Source: Ruania zhangjianzhongii
GTDB lineage: Bacteria > Actinomycetota > Actinomycetes > Actinomycetales > Beutenbergiaceae
Length of the DNA: 64,000 nucleotides
Direction of reading: 5' to 3'
Assembly: GCF_008000995.1 (NCBI RefSeq)
Contig: NZ_CP042828.1
Location: 744,001-808,000, forward strand
The position numbers and the translations under genes are program-made. Positions 9,852-17,585 of this stretch are shown piece after piece. The notes under the pieces were generated by a model. That model had not been told where the DNA came from and searched no databases. It was given only the letters and a program-made list of their open reading frames with translations. Numbering within the stretch: position 1 is the stretch's first letter; each line of letters starts with the position of its first letter.

Positions 9852-9897
9852 GTCGTCCTGTCAGAGGTGCGCCATAGCGCACGTCTGACATGACGAC
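9852..9897. terminator. 46-bp near-perfect inverted repeat closing the defence operon
   Basis: Arms of 21 nt (9852-9872 and 9877-9897) around a CATA loop differ at two positions. The arms contain TGTCAGA and its complement. It lies between the convergent DUF499 and glycerophosphodiesterase genes, so a two-way terminator is likely, although there is no T-run. Confidence 0.6.
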
Positions 9898-9929
9898 CGC
9901 GGGTGGGGGTGGGTGGGTGGTGTGGGGCG

Positions 9930-10661
9930 TCAGGATTGGGCGGCCAGCCAGCCGCGGAGGCGGTCTGGGCGGTCGGTGATGATGCCGTCCACCCCGGCGG
10001 CCACCAGTGCGGCCCAGTCGGCCGGCTCGTTCGCGGTCCACGGGTAGGTCTTCAGGCCAGCCTCGTGCATCCGCTGCACCGACGCCGGGTCCTCGATCAC
10101 GCTGCGCAGGTTCGGGTTGCACGCGACCAGGCCCAGGTCGCGGCAGATCGCGATGGTCTCGGCGTCGCCTGCCCGCGCCAGCCCGCCGCAGGGAATCGTC
10201 GGGGCGAGTTCGCGCAGGGTGCGCACCGTCTCCAGGTCGAAGCTCTGCACGATGGTGCGGTCGGCCACCGCCGTGGCGGCCAGTGCATCGAGCAGGTCAC
10301 CGGCGGGGCCGGGCGCCCAGGTGCCCTTGAACTCCAGCAGCAACCCCACCTCCGGGAATCGGCCGAGCAGCTCAAGCACGTGCGCAAACATCGGCACCGC
10401 GGCACCGGCGTACGCCGGGTCCAGCCAGCCCCCGGCTTCCAGACGCGCCACCTCGGCAGTGTCCAGCGCGTTCACCGGACCGGCGGCATCGGTGGTGCGG
10501 TCCACCAAGTCGTCGTGGATCACCACCCCGGCGCCGTCGCGGCCCACCTGCACATCGATCTCGATCATGTCTGCACCGGCGAAGCCGGCGGCGGCAAGGG
10601 CGGGCAGGGTGTTTTCCGGGGCCACCGAGGAGTTCCCCCGGTGGGCGATCACGAGCGTCAT
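9930..10661 (-). CDS. ugpQ: Glycerophosphodiester phosphodiesterase, cytosolic
   Basis: 243 aa with no signal peptide, so a cytosolic UgpQ-type enzyme that would hydrolyse glycerophosphodiesters to glycerol 3-phosphate and an alcohol. The GDPD TIM barrel shows the catalytic AHRGNSSVAPENTLPAL (His7, Arg8, Glu16), MIEIDVQ and the second catalytic His in VVIHDDLVDRTT. LLLEFKG, YPWTANEP and DGIITDRPD complete the fold. Length is normal for the family. The start ATG is followed directly by the conserved strand, leaving little room for another. It reads toward the defence operon and marks the return to core genome. Confidence 0.9.
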   Translation of the reverse strand: MTLVIAHRGNSSVAPENTLPALAAAGFAGADMIEIDVQVGRDGAGVVIHDDLVDRTTDAAGPVNALDTAEVARLEAGGWLDPAYAGAAVPMFAHVLELLGRFPEVGLLLEFKGTWAPGPAGDLLDALAATAVADRTIVQSFDLETVRTLRELAPTIPCGGLARAGDAETIAICRDLGLVACNPNLRSVIEDPASVQRMHEAGLKTYPWTANEPADWAALVAAGVDGIITDRPDRLRGWLAAQS

Positions 10662-10880
10662 GGCAGCGGGTTCCTTCGTGCTGATCGAGTACTGTCTTCA
10701 GGCTAACCGGCCGGTGGTGCGGGCCACCGCTTGCGCGCACCGGTGCACCAACCTTTCAGCCACTGTTTACCGGGCCGCCCCCGCGCCACCACCATCGGCC
10801 CGCTGACCGAGTTTCCGGTCATGCACAGTCCAGCTGCCGCACACCTGCGCGTTTGCGAGCACTCGATTCCTGCGGCGCCG

Positions 10881-11573
10881 TCAGGACTTCTTCCGCCGGG
10901 GCAGGATCCGGCGGAACGAGGGCCGCGGCGGCCGCCACCCGGTACCCGCCGGCAGCACCCAGCCCCGGTACCGGGCGAGCAGACACAGCCCCGCACCGAC
11001 CGCCGTCGCCACGAAGCTGGCGAGAGTGGACAGCCCGAGCCCGGTGAGCAGCACAGCCACCCCGGCCGCGGCCAGTGCACAGGTGGCATACAGCGTGCTG
11101 CCACCCAGGATGGTGGGAATGCGGCGCAGCACCATGTCCCGGACGAATCCGCCGCCTACCGCGGTCACCATCCCCAGGATGATCGCGGCGAGGGGGCCCA
11201 AGCCTACTGCGAGCGTTTTCTGCGCACCGACCACCGCCCAGACCCCGAGGGCGAGCGCGTCGATCGGCGGGTACGCCCGGTCCCACGCCCGCCCCTCCAG
11301 CCGGATCGAGAACGCGATCGCCGCCCCCACCAGCGCCGTGAACACGTAGGCGTTGTCCGTGAACGCCACCGGCGGCCCAGCCTGCAGCAATGTGTCCCGG
11401 ATGATGCCGCCGCCCAGGCCGGAAAGTACTGCCAGCACGGCGAAGCCGATCGGATCGAGCCGGTGCTCGCGGGCCACGACGCCACCGAGGATCGCGTTGA
11501 AGAACACACCGGACAGGTCCAGCCAACGGATCACCGCTTCCGGATCGAGCACGCCTGCACCTCCTGGTTCCAC
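10881..11573 (-). CDS. TRIC-family (UPF0126) membrane channel protein
   Basis: 230 aa, with about six to seven hydrophobic helices arranged as two similar halves. Each half carries the family signature: GGGIIRDTLLQAGPP in the first and GGGFVRDMVLRRIP in the second. Prokaryotic TRIC proteins of this family form trimeric monovalent-cation channels in the cytoplasmic membrane. The C-terminus ends in a basic tail (PSFRRILPRRKKS). It stands alone between the glycerophosphodiesterase and a divergent acetyltransferase. Confidence 0.87.
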   Translation of the reverse strand: MEPGGAGVLDPEAVIRWLDLSGVFFNAILGGVVAREHRLDPIGFAVLAVLSGLGGGIIRDTLLQAGPPVAFTDNAYVFTALVGAAIAFSIRLEGRAWDRAYPPIDALALGVWAVVGAQKTLAVGLGPLAAIILGMVTAVGGGFVRDMVLRRIPTILGGSTLYATCALAAAGVAVLLTGLGLSTLASFVATAVGAGLCLLARYRGWVLPAGTGWRPPRPSFRRILPRRKKS

Positions 11574-11684
11574 CGCCCAGCCGCGTCAAGCGTGCCAGAC
11601 CAGGCCCGCCACCGCCGTCGGAATCTTGGCCCGGCATCAGCACACTCCTTGGCAATTGCCGCCGAGCAGGGCAGTCTGAGGAAG

Positions 11685-12296
11685 GTGAGCGCTGCCGCCG
11701 ACCAGGTCAGCTACACCATCGTGCCCGCGAACGAGGCACCCTGGGCGGACCTGCAGCAGGTGGTCGGCTCCTGCGCGAGCGCGGGCCGCTGCCAGTGCCA
11801 GCGCTACAAGCTGGCCCGTGGTGAGTCCTTCGCCCGCCTCGGCCCCGAGGAGCTCAGCCACCGGTTGCGCGCCGAAACCGACCCGGGTCGACCGGACGCC
11901 CCAAGCACCACCGGCCTGCTCGCCTATGCCGGCACCGAGCCGGTGGGTTGGTGCGCCCTCGAGCCGCGCACTGCCTACCCGGGCCTGCTCCGGGTGGCGA
12001 AGGTGCCCTGGGCGGGCCGGACCGAGAACAAGGCCGACGACGGCGTGTGGGCCGTGACCTGTTTCGTCACCCGGGCAGGATTCCGCCGGCGCGGGGTGGC
12101 CGGCGCGCTCGCGCGGGCGGCGGTCGAGCACGCTCGGCGGCGTGGAGCGCATGCGCTCGAGGGATACCCGATCGTCACCACGGCGGTGATCAGCGAGGAG
12201 CTGCACGTCGGGCTGGTGGGCATGTTCGAGGCTGCCGGGTTCCGGCAGGTGAGCACGCCGACGCTGCGCCGCGCCGTGATGCGGATCGACTTCTGA
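11685..12296 (+). CDS. GNAT-family N-acetyltransferase
   Basis: 203 aa. The GNAT core is visible as GVWAVTCFVTRAGFRRRGVAGALARAAVEHARRRGAHALEGYP, containing the acetyl-CoA pyrophosphate loop (R/Q)-x-x-G-x-(G/A) as RRRGVAG, and a late MFEAAGFRQV strand. The N-terminus has SAGRCQCQRYK, typical of a subfamily of actinobacterial GNATs of unknown substrate. The GTG start at 11685 has GAGG just upstream. The same frame remains open far upstream, but that part shows no domain and overlaps the TRIC gene. Confidence 0.82.
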   Translation: MSAAADQVSYTIVPANEAPWADLQQVVGSCASAGRCQCQRYKLARGESFARLGPEELSHRLRAETDPGRPDAPSTTGLLAYAGTEPVGWCALEPRTAYPGLLRVAKVPWAGRTENKADDGVWAVTCFVTRAGFRRRGVAGALARAAVEHARRRGAHALEGYPIVTTAVISEELHVGLVGMFEAAGFRQVSTPTLRRAVMRIDF

Positions 12297-12322
12297 GCGG
12301 TGAGGTCCGGGCAGCGGAGCGG

Positions 12323-12637
12323 CTAGTTCCCGGCCGCGCGGTACTGCTCGACCACCCGGTCCGGGATCCGCCCGCGCGCGGGCACCTCGATATCGTTCAC
12401 TCGGGCCCATTCGCGTACTGCCCGGGCATCGACCGGAGTGGCCCCGCCGGCGGAGCCCGCACGATGGACTCGCCGCGCGGCGGCGGCGAACGGCGCCATC
12501 GCACCGACGAGCTTGTCTCGGTTGGCCGAGTTCAGGTCGATCTCGTAGATGGAGTCCTCGAGCGCGAACCGCACCGTGTGCTGCGCGGGCGTGCCGTCGA
12601 GGTCATCGCTGAGCTCGACGATGGTCTTGGTTGCCAA
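12323..12637 (-). CDS. lsr2: Lsr2-type nucleoid-associated protein
   Basis: 104 aa. N-terminal dimerisation part ATKTIVELSDDLDGTPAQHTVRFALEDSIYEIDL, then a linker, then the C-terminal DNA-binding domain VREWARVNDIEVPARGRIPDRVVEQYRAA. The xRGRxP motif reads as the AT-hook-like ARGRIP. Lsr2 binds AT-rich minor grooves and silences transferred genes in actinobacteria, similar in effect to H-NS. I place the start at a TTG (12635-12637) because the family begins (M)AxKxxVxLxDDLDG there and GAGGGAG is 6 nt upstream. A GTG at 12652 would add five residues. A TAGAAT -10 element is visible upstream near 12670. Confidence 0.9.
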   Translation of the reverse strand: MATKTIVELSDDLDGTPAQHTVRFALEDSIYEIDLNSANRDKLVGAMAPFAAAARRVHRAGSAGGATPVDARAVREWARVNDIEVPARGRIPDRVVEQYRAAGN

Positions 12638-12749
12638 AGGGGGCTCCCTCACTGTTGTCCGGTGCCTCTATTCTATGCAGCGGTTGGCAGAATTCGGGTC
12701 CGTGCTCGGTACGCTGCTGCCACGAGGACGTTCAGCCCCGGAGAGGCCA

Positions 12750-13394
12750 GTGACCAACCAGCTCGATGTGCCACCCACGCTGTGGGCTGCGGTGCGCAGT
12801 GCCGGCCGCGGGTTGGTGCGTACCTGGCCGCGCCGGATCGTGCTGGGTGTACTGGTGCTGGTACCGGCCCTGGTGGCGGCTCTGGGCGGATTCCGCACCG
12901 TCGAGCTACCTCCGCCGCCGCAGCTCGCCGCGGGGGAGTCCTTCGATCTCGGGCCTGCTGTGGTGCGAGCCGAATCGTTCTTCGTCTCCGACCGGGTGCT
13001 CACCAGTTTCCTGCCGGACGAGGCGCAGGCCTGGGTCGGGGTGATCGTCGATCTGGACCTGGGCGTCGACGACGAGTGGCGGGTTCCCGATGAAGTGTTC
13101 ACTATCGAGGGGGTCGCAGACGGCGGCTACGAGCACGCGGTGCTCACCTCGGACGACTCGCTGCTGGACACGCTCAAACCTGGCGTCCCGCAGCAGGTGG
13201 CAGTGCTGTTCCCGGTCAGCGATCCCGACTCGGTGGGCGACACGGTGCAGTTCGGGCTGACCGCCCTGTATGAGATGCGGTCCTTCTTCGAGGGCACGAT
13301 GCGCTGGTGGGTCGAGGAGGAGGTCTCCGCCTACGTCGACGTGCCCCGCGACGACGAGGTGCCGCCGGCCCTGGTGGAGGAGGAGGACTCGTGA
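12750..13394 (+). CDS. Membrane-anchored protein with DUF4352-like domain (paralogue 1)
   Basis: 214 aa. A cytosolic N-terminus is followed by one transmembrane helix (IVLGVLVLVPALVAALGGF), and then an extracellular domain whose pattern (FDLGPAVVRAESFF, AWVGVIVDLDLGVDDEWRVPDEVFTIEG) suggests a DUF4352/telomere-binding-like beta sandwich. The GTG start has GGAG 6 nt upstream. Its stop overlaps the start of the next gene by four bases, and the three consecutive genes share one layout (short cytosolic end, single helix, beta domain). Function unknown. Confidence 0.7.
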   Translation: MTNQLDVPPTLWAAVRSAGRGLVRTWPRRIVLGVLVLVPALVAALGGFRTVELPPPPQLAAGESFDLGPAVVRAESFFVSDRVLTSFLPDEAQAWVGVIVDLDLGVDDEWRVPDEVFTIEGVADGGYEHAVLTSDDSLLDTLKPGVPQQVAVLFPVSDPDSVGDTVQFGLTALYEMRSFFEGTMRWWVEEEVSAYVDVPRDDEVPPALVEEEDS

Positions 13395-14098
13395 CGGCCG
13401 GCCCGGCGCGCTTCCCCGACCCGCACGAGAGGCACGCCCCCGATGTGCCGGCCGATCCCGGCGCGGAACTGGCGGCCGGCGGAGCGCGGCAGGCACCGGT
13501 GGCGATGGTGCAACGGCGGCGGACCCGGCGTGGGGCGTGGCTGACTGCTGCTGTCCTGGTGGTGCTGCTCGCGATCGGGGTGGTGGTGGACGATCTCGCC
13601 GAGGAGGACAACCCGCACACCGGCCACGCGGTGAGCTTCGCGATCGGGGAGGACGTCACCCTGCGCAACTTCCAGGTGCATGTGCACGAGGCACAGCTGG
13701 CCGAGGAACTGGTCGGGGACGAGACCGTGCTGGTCACCGAGGGGATGTGGGTGGTCCTCGACCTGTCCTATGCCACGGTCAATGATCCGGAGGTCCTCAG
13801 CGACCTGGGCATCCGCGACTCCCAGGGACGCACCTACAGCCTCAGCTCCCGCTACATCTCGAGTACCTGGGAGGCGAGCCCGGATACCTGGTTCCGCGGC
13901 GAAGTGGTGTTCGAAGTGGCGCGGGATTCGGCCGACTCCGGCGAACTCACCCTGTTCGTGTGGCCGGACGGACGCAGCAACGCCGAGACCTACCCGATGT
14001 CCTACGGCGTCGCCGAGCTTCCCGTGGACCCCGCCGCGATAGCGACCGATCCGATCCAGGTAGCGGAGTCCGAGATCGTGCCGGCAGGCGAGCGATGA
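13391..14098 (+). CDS. Membrane-anchored protein with DUF4352-like domain (paralogue 2)
   Basis: 235 aa. The first 45 residues are cytosolic and disordered. A single transmembrane helix (WLTAAVLVVLLAIGVVVDDL) leads to an external domain with VTLRNFQVHVHEAQLAEEL, MWVVLDLSYATVND, and IRDSQGRTYSLSSRY. These are the strand pattern expected of DUF4352-like proteins. It is coupled to its neighbours by GTGA and ATGA overlaps on both sides, so the three products are probably made in equal amounts and may form one complex. Confidence 0.7.
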   Translation: MTAGPARFPDPHERHAPDVPADPGAELAAGGARQAPVAMVQRRRTRRGAWLTAAVLVVLLAIGVVVDDLAEEDNPHTGHAVSFAIGEDVTLRNFQVHVHEAQLAEELVGDETVLVTEGMWVVLDLSYATVNDPEVLSDLGIRDSQGRTYSLSSRYISSTWEASPDTWFRGEVVFEVARDSADSGELTLFVWPDGRSNAETYPMSYGVAELPVDPAAIATDPIQVAESEIVPAGER

Positions 14099-14820
14099 CC
14101 GAACCGGACCGGGCACACACGCCGGGGGCCGCGCCGTCGCCGTATCCTGCGCCGGATGCCGAACGGCAGCCGGCCCCGATCCTGCCTGAGCCGTCCCCTC
14201 GGCCAGGGCCGAGGCCCGTGGACCCGGCGACGCTCCCGCCGCCTCGTGCCGAGCACCGGGTGGCCGCACCACCGCCACCGAGCCACCTCCCTCCCCGCAG
14301 CAGGAAGCGGACGATGGCGCTCGTACTGGCCGGCATCCTGGTCACCGGTGCGCTCGGCTGGCACGCCTCGGAGGATGCGCGGGAGAACTGGTGGTCCGGC
14401 CAACCGCACGAACCGGTCGGCGCGGGCGAGGAGCTGCGAGGGATCACCATCACCGCCGCCGAGGTGACTGCCCTGGACGCCGTGGAGACCTGGGACGGTC
14501 CGTGGCCGATCCCGGAGGGGTTCCAGCTCTGGGAGGTCAGCCTCGCCGTGCAGACCAACCAGCAGGAGATCACCACCACCACGGTGTACCTGGAGGACAC
14601 CGACGGCCGGCGGTTCGCTGCGGGCTCGAACGTGCCGTGGAGTGTCGACGGCTACGAGAGCTACCTCACCGTGGACGAGCCCGAGGCCGATGACGATCCG
14701 CTGCCGGAGGTGCAGCGGATGATGGTGCTCACCCCGGCGGACGCGGTGCCGGCGGCGGTTCGGGTGGAGGGGTCGTACGAGCTGAATCCGCAGTATTTCC
14801 GTCTTCCGGTGGAGGGCTGA
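14095..14820 (+). CDS. Membrane-anchored protein with DUF4352-like domain (paralogue 3)
   Basis: 241 aa. A Pro/Ala-rich cytosolic N-terminus of about 70 residues precedes a transmembrane helix (TMALVLAGILVTGALGWHA) and an external domain (RGITITAAEVTALD, FQLWEVSLAVQTNQQEI, TVYLEDTDGRRFAAGSN). It matches paralogues 1 and 2 in layout. Its last 92 bases overlap, antisense, the end of the convergent membrane-protein gene at 14729-16327. Function is unknown. Confidence 0.7.
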   Translation: MTEPDRAHTPGAAPSPYPAPDAERQPAPILPEPSPRPGPRPVDPATLPPPRAEHRVAAPPPPSHLPPRSRKRTMALVLAGILVTGALGWHASEDARENWWSGQPHEPVGAGEELRGITITAAEVTALDAVETWDGPWPIPEGFQLWEVSLAVQTNQQEITTTTVYLEDTDGRRFAAGSNVPWSVDGYESYLTVDEPEADDDPLPEVQRMMVLTPADAVPAAVRVEGSYELNPQYFRLPVEG

Positions 14821-16327
14821 CCTCGGGTCCGGGTGCCGGGCTAGCCTCGGCCTGCGGTGCCGGGCTGGCCTCGGGTCCGGGTGCCGGGCTAGCCTCGGCC
14901 TGCGGTGCCGGACGAGCCTCGACCGGCGCGGCACCAGGGCCGTGCGCGGCAGCAGGGGTGTGCGCAGCAACAGAAGCCTGCGCGTCCGCTTGCGCCGCGG
15001 GCCGCTTCTTCCGGCGCCGGCGCTGCACCAGGCGCAGCCCGGTCGGGGCGCCGAAGCGGTGCAACAGCCGGTCCGAGGCGGCAGCGAGCAGAGCGGCACT
15101 GAGCACCAGGGTGAGTACCTCGGCGGCGGAGCTGATGGTCACCTCCCAGGCGCGCCAGCCGGTCATGTCCAGACCGGGCAGCAGGGCTCGCGCCACCCCC
15201 CATACGAGATAGGGCACCAGGGTGATGAGCACATAGAGCAGGCAGTACACGCTGATCAGCGCCCACCCGGCCCGGGAGATCATCCCGATCGCCCCCACCA
15301 GCATCCCGAACCGACCCTTCGGCTCGGTGATCCGCAGCCAGGAGCGGAGCACCCGCGGATCCTGCACCGTGGCCGCCACCCGCGTCATCAGCGGCCGCTG
15401 GGCACCGGGAAGTCCATCCAGAGTGACGACGTCCCGGGCCCGGATGCCGTAGATCAGCACGCCCACCAGCAGCCAGGCCAGCGGCACCACCAGCATCGTG
15501 CCGACCGCGCCGATCACCGCATCGACACCGGAGACGAACGCGCCGACACCCTCCGCCAGCGCGGGCAGCTGCACGGACACGCCCTGCCACCAGGTGTCCA
15601 CCCCGTGCACCACCGCTCTGGTCCGCCACCAGCCGGCGAGTCCGCTCACCAGGTAGGTCACCACGAACGCGCCGAGCACGATCCAGACCAGCTCGCAGTA
15701 GCCGGCCACTACCTGCAGCGCCATCCGGCGCGGATCTTCCTGGTCCCGCCAGAGCGAGTCCCGCTCCGCGAGTCGCTCGGCGATCACCCGCAGCACCAGC
15801 GCTACGGCCACGATCGAGAGAACCACCAGCGACGTCGCCTCCGGGATCCGCGGCGTACCGGTCAGATTCTCGATCCCGAGCCGGTCCACGTCGTCCCAGA
15901 ATCCGGCCAGCATGTAGGAGCGCATGTCCTCGGTGAGCCCACCACCACGGCCGCTCTGGTACACCACCAGGAACGGCAGCAGCACTCCGCCGAGGGCGGC
16001 GATCAGGTCCCTGCCGACCGTGCGCGATTGCACTCTGCGGCGCAGCACCAGCAGCATCCCGATCAGGGTGAGCAGAGTGGAGAACGGCACCAGGGCGAGC
16101 CCGAGCAGCCCCGGTACCGCACCGAACCGGCCGAGGATGATCGCGAGCTCGCTCAGGTACGCATGGGCCGCCACCCCGGCGATCGCGATCACCAGCAGCG
16201 CCAGCCACTGCATCCGCAGCAGCCGGAGCACAGAACCCACCACCGCCCGTGACTCCGCCCAGAGGGTCACCGCGCTCAGCGGTTGCGGGCGCGCGGGAAC
16301 TCGCTGCCCCGCGCCGAGAGTGCTCAT
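14729..16327 (-). CDS. Large multi-pass membrane protein, proline-rich C-terminus
   Basis: 532 aa, with roughly eight to ten predicted transmembrane segments (for example LALLVIAIAGVAAHAYL, ALGGVLLPFLVVYQS, TSLVVLSIVAVALVLRV, MLVVPLAWLLVGVLIYG, AEVLTLVLSAALLAAA). A basic RRRRKKRPAAQ stretch follows, and then a 100-residue Pro/Ala/Glu-rich tail with tandem repeats. No known transporter motif is recognised. I chose ATG 16327 over an upstream TTG at 16336. It converges on, and overlaps, the three-gene paralogue set, so it may be their partner. That is inference from position only. Confidence 0.7.
   Translation of the reverse strand: MSTLGAGQRVPARPQPLSAVTLWAESRAVVGSVLRLLRMQWLALLVIAIAGVAAHAYLSELAIILGRFGAVPGLLGLALVPFSTLLTLIGMLLVLRRRVQSRTVGRDLIAALGGVLLPFLVVYQSGRGGGLTEDMRSYMLAGFWDDVDRLGIENLTGTPRIPEATSLVVLSIVAVALVLRVIAERLAERDSLWRDQEDPRRMALQVVAGYCELVWIVLGAFVVTYLVSGLAGWWRTRAVVHGVDTWWQGVSVQLPALAEGVGAFVSGVDAVIGAVGTMLVVPLAWLLVGVLIYGIRARDVVTLDGLPGAQRPLMTRVAATVQDPRVLRSWLRITEPKGRFGMLVGAIGMISRAGWALISVYCLLYVLITLVPYLVWGVARALLPGLDMTGWRAWEVTISSAAEVLTLVLSAALLAAASDRLLHRFGAPTGLRLVQRRRRKKRPAAQADAQASVAAHTPAAAHGPGAAPVEARPAPQAEASPAPGPEASPAPQAEASPAPGPEVSPPPEDGNTADSARTTPPPEPPPAPRPPG
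14821..14916. repeat. Two 48-bp tandem repeats in a membrane-protein tail
   Basis: The sequence from 14821 to 14868 recurs at 14869-14916, coding in the minus frame for repeats of EASPAPGPEASPAPQA type. It begins at the stop codon of the opposing gene. Confidence 0.75.
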
Positions 16328-16364
16328 GCCGCCCAAGGATAGTGACGTCGAGCACCCGCGTGGG

Positions 16365-17339
16365 TCAGCGGGCGGGCAGACGGCGGCTGAGCCAACTGAA
16401 CACCGCCTCTTCGTAGGCGCGTCGAGCGGGAGGTGCGGAGAGAGCGAGATCGTGCCGACCGCCGTCGATCGTGGCCATGCGCACGTCCGGACCCAACCGC
16501 GGCCCGCGCGCGTGCATGTGCGCCACGTTCAGCACACAGTCCGCGCCGGCCAGGTCCACCGCGCTCGGCCGGGACCGGTGCCCGGACCGACCGGAGGTGC
16601 ACACCAGCACCGGCACCCTCAGGTCGAGCCCGCGCCCCACTCGAGCATGCCCACGGCGAATCGCGCGCAGCCATGCGGCGTACACCGGGACATCGACCAT
16701 CGGCTTCCAGGCCAGGTCGTAGTCCCAGTCCCCACCGGTCGAGACGTGCAGGTGTCGCCCGTATGCCTCGCCCAGGGTGCTCACCTTCAGGCGCGGCACC
16801 CACATTGCCACCGCGTCCAGGACCCGGGTCAGGACCACCCGGTCCAGCCAGCTCGAGTTCAGGTCCAGCCACGGGCTGTTCAGCACCAGCGCATCGACGG
16901 CGTCCGGGAACCGGTCGGTGTACAGGGCCGCGATCAGGCCGCCGGTGGAGTGGCCGAGCAGCACCACCTGGTCGTAGCCGTGTTCCCGGACGGCGGTCAG
17001 CGCCGCTGTGACGTCCTCGTCGTAGGTAGTGAGGTCGGTGATCCAGCCGGGGGTGCGCCCTGGCCGGATGGAGCGGCCGTAGTCACGCAGGTCGACGGCG
17101 TAGAAGTCGTAACCGTGGGCCGTCCAGGCCTGCGCATGGTCGGCCTGGAAGAAATAGTCGGTGAACCCGTGCAGGTACAGCACTGCACGCCTGCGTGTGC
17201 CGGTCTCGGTGCGGTGCACGAGGGTCGCGACCGGGCCCGGGGCGCCGGCGGTGGTCCGGGCATGGGTGCGGCCGACGCCGTCGGGAGCCAACGGCAGGGT
17301 TCGGGCCACCCAACCCGGCCCGAGTACATCCTCGGTCAT
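16365..17339 (-). CDS. Alpha/beta hydrolase (S33 / monoacylglycerol-lipase-like)
   Basis: 324 aa. The alpha/beta-hydrolase core reads RAVLYLHGFTDYFFQ (oxyanion strand), FYAVDLRDYGRS, the nucleophile elbow GHSTGG, and a late DGGRHDLALS carrying the catalytic His. A lid-like insertion lies between LVLNSPWLDLNSSW and LRVPVLV. The fold matches the 'serine aminopeptidase S33' or lysophospholipase subgroup that cleaves acylglycerols or similar esters. The substrate is not evident. ATG 17339 is preferred over a start 21 bases upstream because the latter adds only a basic leader. Confidence 0.83.
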   Translation of the reverse strand: MTEDVLGPGWVARTLPLAPDGVGRTHARTTAGAPGPVATLVHRTETGTRRRAVLYLHGFTDYFFQADHAQAWTAHGYDFYAVDLRDYGRSIRPGRTPGWITDLTTYDEDVTAALTAVREHGYDQVVLLGHSTGGLIAALYTDRFPDAVDALVLNSPWLDLNSSWLDRVVLTRVLDAVAMWVPRLKVSTLGEAYGRHLHVSTGGDWDYDLAWKPMVDVPVYAAWLRAIRRGHARVGRGLDLRVPVLVCTSGRSGHRSRPSAVDLAGADCVLNVAHMHARGPRLGPDVRMATIDGGRHDLALSAPPARRAYEEAVFSWLSRRLPAR

Positions 17340-17475
17340 GACCCGCACCCTAGCCGCCACCCTGACTCCGCCACACGTCCGCCAGGGTGTGGTCTCCCTC
17401 GGAATCCGGTTGGAAGTGGATTCCGCGCGGGTGCAGGGGCGCGGTGACGGGAGGCGGGGGTCACCGGGGCAGTAC

Positions 17476-17585
17476 GTCAGTGGGGCAGTGGGTCAGTTGC
17501 CTCAGTTGCCTCAGTTGCCTCAGTGGGTCAGTGGGGCAGTGCCTCAGTTGCCTCAGTGGGCCAGTTGCGTCAGTGGGTCAGTGCG
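17476..17585. repeat. Minisatellite of CAGT-starting 9-10 bp units
   Basis: About eleven units begin with CAGT or CAGTTGCCT. Three exact CAGTTGCCT copies run head to tail (17494-17520) and are interleaved with CAGTGGG(G/T) units. The array lies between the hydrolase and the aminotransferase and covers the last codons and stop of the latter. Confidence 0.8.

Noticed and set aside
1-9897. Assignment of the defence locus as BREX
   Set aside because: DUF1156 and DUF499 proteins occur in BREX, but no PglZ or other BREX core gene is in the window, so naming it BREX would overreach.
14942-16252. 436-aa plus-strand frame opposite the membrane protein
   Set aside because: Rich in His/Gln/Arg, as is usual for the complement of GC-rich hydrophobic genes; the minus strand has clear membrane helices.
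15924-17447. 507-aa plus-strand frame over the membrane protein and hydrolase
   Set aside because: It overlaps two well-supported minus genes and has no domain.
17476-17585. Possible CRISPR array
   Set aside because: Units are 9-10 bp with no unique spacers, and no cas genes are near. It is a minisatellite.
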